A stretch of DNA of 18,452 nt from assembly GCA_934444895.1 (NCBI GenBank), contig CAKSDA010000020.1:1-18452 (forward strand). The letters run 5' to 3'. Every line of letters begins with the position of its first letter. Position 1 is the stretch's first letter. The translations under genes and the position numbers were made by a program. This stretch comes from an uncultured Eubacteriales bacterium. Its GTDB lineage: Bacteria; Bacillota; Clostridia; Oscillospirales; Acutalibacteraceae. The notes beneath the pieces are model-generated. The model ran no database searches. It saw only the letters and a list, made by a program, of their open reading frames with translations, and had not been told where the DNA came from. This document shows positions 14,523 through 18,452 of this stretch, piece after piece.

Positions 14523-15388
14523 TTGGCTTTTTTCTGAACAAAAACAAGCTTTTGCCGTCAGACGATTCGGTGGTGCTCTCCAAACTTGAAACCTATGTTT
14601 TTGTACCATGCCTTGTCTTTTCGGTTTTTTATAAATACTGCACTGTAGAAAATTTTAAATTAAAATGGACATATATGCTTTACGGTGCGGCTGTTATGGC
14701 AGTTTCACTGCCTATAGGAATATTGCTTGCAAAATTTTTTGCAAAGGAAAATTACATTAAAAAAATATATACATATTCTTTTGCGGTTGCAAATTTCAGC
14801 TTTATGGGAAACGCAGTTGTGCTTGGTGTATTCGGCGAAAAGGTTCTTTTCGATTACATGATTTTTACACTGCCGCTTAATCTTTATGTCTATTCTATAG
14901 GAACGGCGTCGCTGATCCCTACGGAAAACAAAAACAGATTATGTGTTAAAACTTTTGTAAATCCGATTTTTATAGCACTGCTTCTCGGCGCAATGTTCGG
15001 ACTTTTAAAAGTTCCGCTGCCCGTTTTTGTAACATCGGCAGTTTCAAGCGCCGGCGCCTGCATGTCTCCGCTCGCAATGATATTAACCGGATTTGTAGTA
15101 GGAGAATACAGTCTTAAAACCTTGGCAAAAAACAAAAAAATTTATTTGGCCTCGGTAATAAGACTTATAATACTTCCTTCAATCTTTATGATTGTACTTT
15201 TTGCCCTTAAAACTGATAAGGACATAATAAGGGTAGCGCTTTGTGCTACGGCAATGCCGCTTGGACTTAATACGGTTGTGTTTCCCGCCGCATACGGCGG
15301 TGATACAACACCGGGAGCCGGAATGGCGCTTATATCCCACCTTATTTCGATAATAACAATACCAATTATGTTTTCAATTTTTATTTAG
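14471..15388 (+). CDS. AEC-family carrier, N-terminus replaced by MITE-encoded residues
   Basis: 305 residues as it stands. Residues from about 18 onward are a normal AEC (auxin efflux carrier/MdcF-type) protein: GFFLNKNKLLP, then SKLETYVFVPCLVF, about nine hydrophobic segments, NFSFMGNAVVLG in the middle and ATAMPLGLNTVVFPAAYGGD near the end. AEC carriers move organic anions such as malate or malonate, or other small molecules. The first 17 residues (MAEKLPFIGHFSLPSAT) are read from the inserted element, whose GAGG at 14460-14463 lies 7 bases before ATG 14471, so translation is plausible. The native first membrane span is lost, which would change topology, and activity is doubtful. The gene is best treated as disrupted, with a possible chimeric product. 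Confidence 0.75.
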   Translation: MAEKLPFIGHFSLPSATLGFFLNKNKLLPSDDSVVLSKLETYVFVPCLVFSVFYKYCTVENFKLKWTYMLYGAAVMAVSLPIGILLAKFFAKENYIKKIYTYSFAVANFSFMGNAVVLGVFGEKVLFDYMIFTLPLNLYVYSIGTASLIPTENKNRLCVKTFVNPIFIALLLGAMFGLLKVPLPVFVTSAVSSAGACMSPLAMILTGFVVGEYSLKTLAKNKKIYLASVIRLIILPSIFMIVLFALKTDKDIIRVALCATAMPLGLNTVVFPAAYGGDTTPGAGMALISHLISIITIPIMFSIFI

Positions 15389-15400
15389 GATGATATAGAT

Positions 15401-16870
15401 ATGAAATATTTACTCGGAATAGATTTTGGCGGCGGAGCCTCAAAAGCAACGCTGATTGATGAAAACGGAAATATTGTTGCCGAAGCAACAGCGGAATATC
15501 CGACACTTTATCCGCAACCTGGCGCCTGTGAACAGTCGCCGGATGATTGGATAACTGCGCTTATTAACAATATTAAAGAAATTATAAAAAAATCCAAAAT
15601 TGATTCAGGAGACATATTATGCTTGGCAGTTGATTCGGCAACCCATACTTTTTTGCCCTGCGATAAATATTTTAAACCGCTTATGAATGCGGTTCATTGG
15701 ACCGACACCCGTTCGAGAAAAGAAGCCGAACTGCTTAAAAACAAAAACGGTGATGAAATCTTTAAAAAAACCTTTCACAAGCCGGATACTATTTGGACAT
15801 TGCCGCAGCTGCTATGGCTTAAAAACAATCACCCTGAGATATTCGGTAAAATAGGACGAATATTTTTCGAAAAGGACTACATTCGTTATTTTTTAACAGA
15901 GGTTTTCTGCACCGATTACATTGAAGCGGAAGGAAGCATGCTTTTTGACTGCAAATCATTAAAATGGTCAAAAGAACTGTGTGATATGTGCGGCATTGAT
16001 ATATCAGTTTTGCCGCCGATTGTATCTCCTACGGATATTATCGGCAGCGTTTGTGAAAAAGCTGCCGAGCTGACAGGCCTTAAGGCAGGAACACCGGTTA
16101 TATGCGGAACAACCGATACCTGTATGGAGGTATTTGCCTCAGGTGCGGTTGAAAAAGGCGATGTTACCGTTAAACTTGCAACAGCAGGACGCATATGTGT
16201 TATTACAGATAAACCTTATCCAAACCGAGATCTTGTAAATTATTCGCATATTGTAAACGATTTATGGTATCCCGGCACTGCAACAAAGGCATGTGCGGCT
16301 TCCTATCGATGGTATCGGGATACTTTCGGCGGTGAGTATAAAGAGCTTGATGCCGCTGCCGCGGAAATTTCGATAGGATGCGAAGGTATGATATATCATC
16401 CGTATTTAAACGGTGAATTAACTCCTTATGCCGATCCTATGCTTTGCGGAAGTTTTACCGGAATACGGGCAACTCATACCAAAGCGCACTTTACAAGAGC
16501 AGTGCTTGAGGGTGTTTGTTATTCTTTGCTTGATTCAAAGCTGGCTCTTGACAAACTTGGTATAAAATATAATTCTGTTGCGGCGGCAATCGGCGGCGGC
16601 ACTAAAGGAGAATTATGGCGCCGTATGGCGGCAGATGTTTTGGGCATAACACTTAAAACAGCTGAAAGCAGTGATTCTTCATTGGGTTCGGCAATGCTTG
16701 CCGGCATTGCGGTCGGCGTTTTTAAAAATCCTGCCGACGCAGTAAAAAAGTGTGTTAGAGAAAAAAGTATTACTGTTCCTGATTTTAAAAATACCGAAAA
16801 ATATAAAAAGGTATTTGAAGAATACAAAAAAATCCACGACGCATTAGCTCCGATTTATGATGCGAGGTAG
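15401..16870 (+). CDS. FGGY-family carbohydrate kinase, xylulokinase-like
   Basis: 489 residues, the usual FGGY length. The N-terminal ATPase loop is GIDFGGGASKATLID (6-20). The substrate region has HWTDTRS (99-105), and the likely catalytic base is D239 in GTTDT. The second phosphate-binding region is IGGGTKGELWRRMAADVLG in the C-terminal half, followed by a SSLGSAMLAG segment. Closest in type is XylB, but FGGY kinases phosphorylate many sugars and polyols. AGGATGAT lies upstream of ATG 15401, 12 bases after the carrier stop. The ETF gene follows after 3 bases. With the isomerase at the start of the locus it could form an isomerase-FGGY kinase-aldolase route like that for L-fucose. Two kinases of different families in one locus imply two phosphorylation steps or two substrates. 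Confidence 0.9.
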   Translation: MKYLLGIDFGGGASKATLIDENGNIVAEATAEYPTLYPQPGACEQSPDDWITALINNIKEIIKKSKIDSGDILCLAVDSATHTFLPCDKYFKPLMNAVHWTDTRSRKEAELLKNKNGDEIFKKTFHKPDTIWTLPQLLWLKNNHPEIFGKIGRIFFEKDYIRYFLTEVFCTDYIEAEGSMLFDCKSLKWSKELCDMCGIDISVLPPIVSPTDIIGSVCEKAAELTGLKAGTPVICGTTDTCMEVFASGAVEKGDVTVKLATAGRICVITDKPYPNRDLVNYSHIVNDLWYPGTATKACAASYRWYRDTFGGEYKELDAAAAEISIGCEGMIYHPYLNGELTPYADPMLCGSFTGIRATHTKAHFTRAVLEGVCYSLLDSKLALDKLGIKYNSVAAAIGGGTKGELWRRMAADVLGITLKTAESSDSSLGSAMLAGIAVGVFKNPADAVKKCVREKSITVPDFKNTEKYKKVFEEYKKIHDALAPIYDAR

Positions 16871-16873
16871 AAA

Positions 16874-18325
16874 ATGAAAATTGTTGTATGCGTAAAGCAA
16901 TCTGCAAACGGTGAGATTAATCCGTTTGACGCAAGCGCTTATGAAACGGCGCTTCGAATAGACGGTGCAGAAATAACCCTTCTCAGCATGGGTCCTGAGA
17001 AAACCGAGCAGTTTCTTGAGGGACTTACTCGTTTGGGTGCGGACCGCGCGGTTTTGCTTTGCGACCGGGCCTTTGCGGGGGCAGATACTCTTGCAACATC
17101 GTATGCGTTGTCTTTGGCTATTAAAAGGCTGGAGCCTGATTTGATCTTTTGCGGAAGACAATCGGTTGACGGTGATACCGGGCAGGTGGGGCCTTCCATT
17201 GCGGCGAGGCTGGATTATTCTCTTGTTACGAATGTTATGTCGGTTTGTAAAAACAACATTTGTAAAAACGAAAACGATAATTGCAATAATCAATCGGATG
17301 TTTTAAGTAACTGTTATGATATAAGTTATACCGATCGTTTGGGACGAAGCGGTACGGTGCAAAAACATTCGGTTTTAACCCTTGAAAAAAGCTGTTGTCT
17401 CAGGCTTCCCAGTATTCGGTCAAGGGTTTGCAAGGTTGAAATATTAAGTGCCGATGATCTTGGCGCCGACATTTCGCTTTGCGGACTTAAAGGCTCACCG
17501 ACGCGCGTATTAAAAACATTTGAAAACGATTCCGATAGGCGCCATGTAGAATTTATATCTCCCAATAGATTTTTGCATGCAGTGGAAACAGGGCTTAAAA
17601 ATAAAAAACAGATTACAAAGCCTGTCCTTAGTAAAAATAAACTTAAAAATATTTGGTGCATTGGCAAGGCGCCGCTTGAGTTTGCACAAACGGTTGGTGA
17701 AAATATAACGGTAATAGATTTTTCTTCTGCCGAAAATATTGCAGAAAAAATAAAAAAGGGTAAACCGGATTCGGTACTTTGGGGAAGCGATATAAACTCA
17801 AAGGCATTAGCTCCGCAGGTTGCGGCACTTTTAAATACCGGGCTTTGCGCCGATTGCACTACTCTTGAAACAGATGGCGAAAAGCTTTTTATGTATCGTC
17901 CGGCGTGTTCCGGTAATATAATAGCAAAAATTGTTTGCGAAACAAAACCTCCCATGGCAACCGTAAGAACCGCCGAAGAAGAGAAAAAAAGAATAACTAT
18001 CGGAATCGGTTACGGCGCCAAAGACTGTATTGAACAAATTAAAGCTGTTTCACAAAAATTAAATGCCGATATTGCGGCAACCAGGAAGATTGTAGACAAT
18101 GATTATTTGCCATATGAAATTCAGGTGGGCCTAACCGGCAGGACGGTAAGCCCTGATGTTTATATAGCGGTGGGGATTTCCGGTGCAGTTCATCATATTG
18201 CCGGAATGAAGCAGTCAGGTACTGTTATAGCTGTAAATCCGGACAAAAACGCACCAATATTTAGTTATGCGGATTACGGAATTATAGGCGCCGCCGAGGA
18301 AGTTTTTAAGGACAATATATTTTAG
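16874..18325 (+). CDS. single-chain electron transfer flavoprotein, EtfB-EtfA fusion
   Basis: 483 residues combining both ETF subunits in one frame. Residues 1 to about 245 are EtfB: VVCVKQ, GADRAVLLCDRAFAGADTLAT (55-75), the flavin motif VDGDTGQVGP (98-107) and GSPTRVLKTF (207-216). Residues about 258-483 are EtfA: SKALAPQVAALLNTGLCADC (309-328), PPMATVR (359-365) and the FAD domain with QVGLTGRTVSPD (417-428), GISGAVHHIAGM (434-445) and ADYGI. The first EtfA domain is short (about 110 residues against about 190), so the whole is about 100 residues smaller than two separate subunits. The EtfB motifs resemble those of electron-bifurcating ETFs. GAGG precedes ATG 16874, coupled to the kinase gene. 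The likely partner is the FAD oxidoreductase/Fe-S pair of this locus, as in Etf-linked lactate dehydrogenases. Confidence 0.88.
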   Translation: MKIVVCVKQSANGEINPFDASAYETALRIDGAEITLLSMGPEKTEQFLEGLTRLGADRAVLLCDRAFAGADTLATSYALSLAIKRLEPDLIFCGRQSVDGDTGQVGPSIAARLDYSLVTNVMSVCKNNICKNENDNCNNQSDVLSNCYDISYTDRLGRSGTVQKHSVLTLEKSCCLRLPSIRSRVCKVEILSADDLGADISLCGLKGSPTRVLKTFENDSDRRHVEFISPNRFLHAVETGLKNKKQITKPVLSKNKLKNIWCIGKAPLEFAQTVGENITVIDFSSAENIAEKIKKGKPDSVLWGSDINSKALAPQVAALLNTGLCADCTTLETDGEKLFMYRPACSGNIIAKIVCETKPPMATVRTAEEEKKRITIGIGYGAKDCIEQIKAVSQKLNADIAATRKIVDNDYLPYEIQVGLTGRTVSPDVYIAVGISGAVHHIAGMKQSGTVIAVNPDKNAPIFSYADYGIIGAAEEVFKDNIF

Positions 18326-18364
18326 GTGGGTTTATCTCTCTGCCTTTCTAAAAAAAGCCGGAAT

Positions 18365-18400
18365 GTTCATTGCAGATGAACAAGTCCGTAAAAAACGGAC
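18365..18400. other. two tandem small hairpins after the ETF gene
   Basis: GTTCAT (18365-18370) pairs with ATGAAC (18376-18381), and GTCCGT (18384-18389) pairs with ACGGAC (18395-18400); both stems are perfect 6-mers with 5-base loops. They lie between the ETF stop and a strong terminator, so they may be part of a structured 3' or leader RNA. I do not recognise a riboswitch class. Confidence 0.5.
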
Positions 18401-18414
18401 AATAGAAAAAAGAG

Positions 18415-18452
18415 CCCTCTTGATGTAAAATATACATCAGGAGGGAATTTTT
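18415..18452. terminator. strong terminator closing the operon
   Basis: CCCTCTTGATGTA (18415-18427) pairs with TACATCAGGAGGG (18433-18445), 13 pairs with one T-G wobble and a 5-base loop, followed by AATTTTT to the window end. On the minus strand CTCTTTTTT follows the stem, so it can also stop transcription arriving from the right. Confidence 0.88.

Noticed and set aside
17326..17955. A 209-codon open frame on the minus strand inside the ETF gene
   Set aside because: The plus-strand EtfB/EtfA motifs cover the same bases, and the minus-strand product resembles nothing.
1..18452. CRISPR array, tRNA, rRNA or transposase gene
   Set aside because: I saw no regularly spaced direct repeats, no tRNA-like cloverleaf, no rRNA segments and no transposase frame.

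Overview
The window comes from a low-GC, endospore-forming member of the Bacillota, most likely class Clostridia (Oscillospiraceae/Ruminococcaceae-like). The signs are SpoVAC and SpoVAD, AGGAGG-type ribosome binding sites, vegetative-type promoters, Rnf-type genes and AT-rich coding sequence. This is inferred from gene content, not from a search.

Left part (1-5840): the end of an Rnf-like operon holds an rnfC-like gene cut by the window edge, an rnfD-like gene and a 48-residue single-span membrane protein, closed by a strong hairpin terminator. Both Rnf-like proteins seem to have lost the motifs that bind NADH/FMN (RnfC) or carry covalent FMN (RnfD). On the minus strand follow a cysteine-rich protein of unknown function and an ABC ATPase with no adjacent permease. 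On the plus strand come spoVAC and spoVAD, with no spoVAE after them.

Central part (5871-13455): a MurR/RpiR-family regulator is divergent from a six-gene sugar operon. The operon encodes a fucose/arabinose-isomerase-fold protein, a GlcD-type FAD oxidoreductase, a GlcF/HdrD-like iron-sulfur protein, a class II aldolase, a PfkB kinase and an IolB-family isomerase. The divergent promoters are mirror images: both -35 hexamers lie inside a perfect 8-bp inverted repeat, the obvious candidate operator. IolB, PfkB kinase and class II aldolase match the lower inositol pathway (IolB-IolC-IolJ, ending in DHAP and malonate semialdehyde), but the upper-pathway genes iolG, iolE and iolD are not here. An isomerase and a flavin/Fe-S redox pair stand in that place.

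Right part (13523-18452): after an internal terminator come a DUF4867-like protein, an AEC-family carrier, an FGGY kinase and a single-chain EtfB-EtfA fusion, then a terminator. The carrier gene is split by a ~278-bp non-coding element with terminal inverted repeats (a MITE). The element carries its own ribosome binding site and ATG, so a chimeric carrier lacking the native first membrane segment could still be made.

My overall inference is a catabolic locus for an unusual sugar, sugar acid or cyclitol. Its oxidation step would use a GlcD-type flavoenzyme, an Fe-S protein stripped of its CCG-domain cysteines, and a fused electron-transfer flavoprotein. The substrate cannot be read from the sequence.
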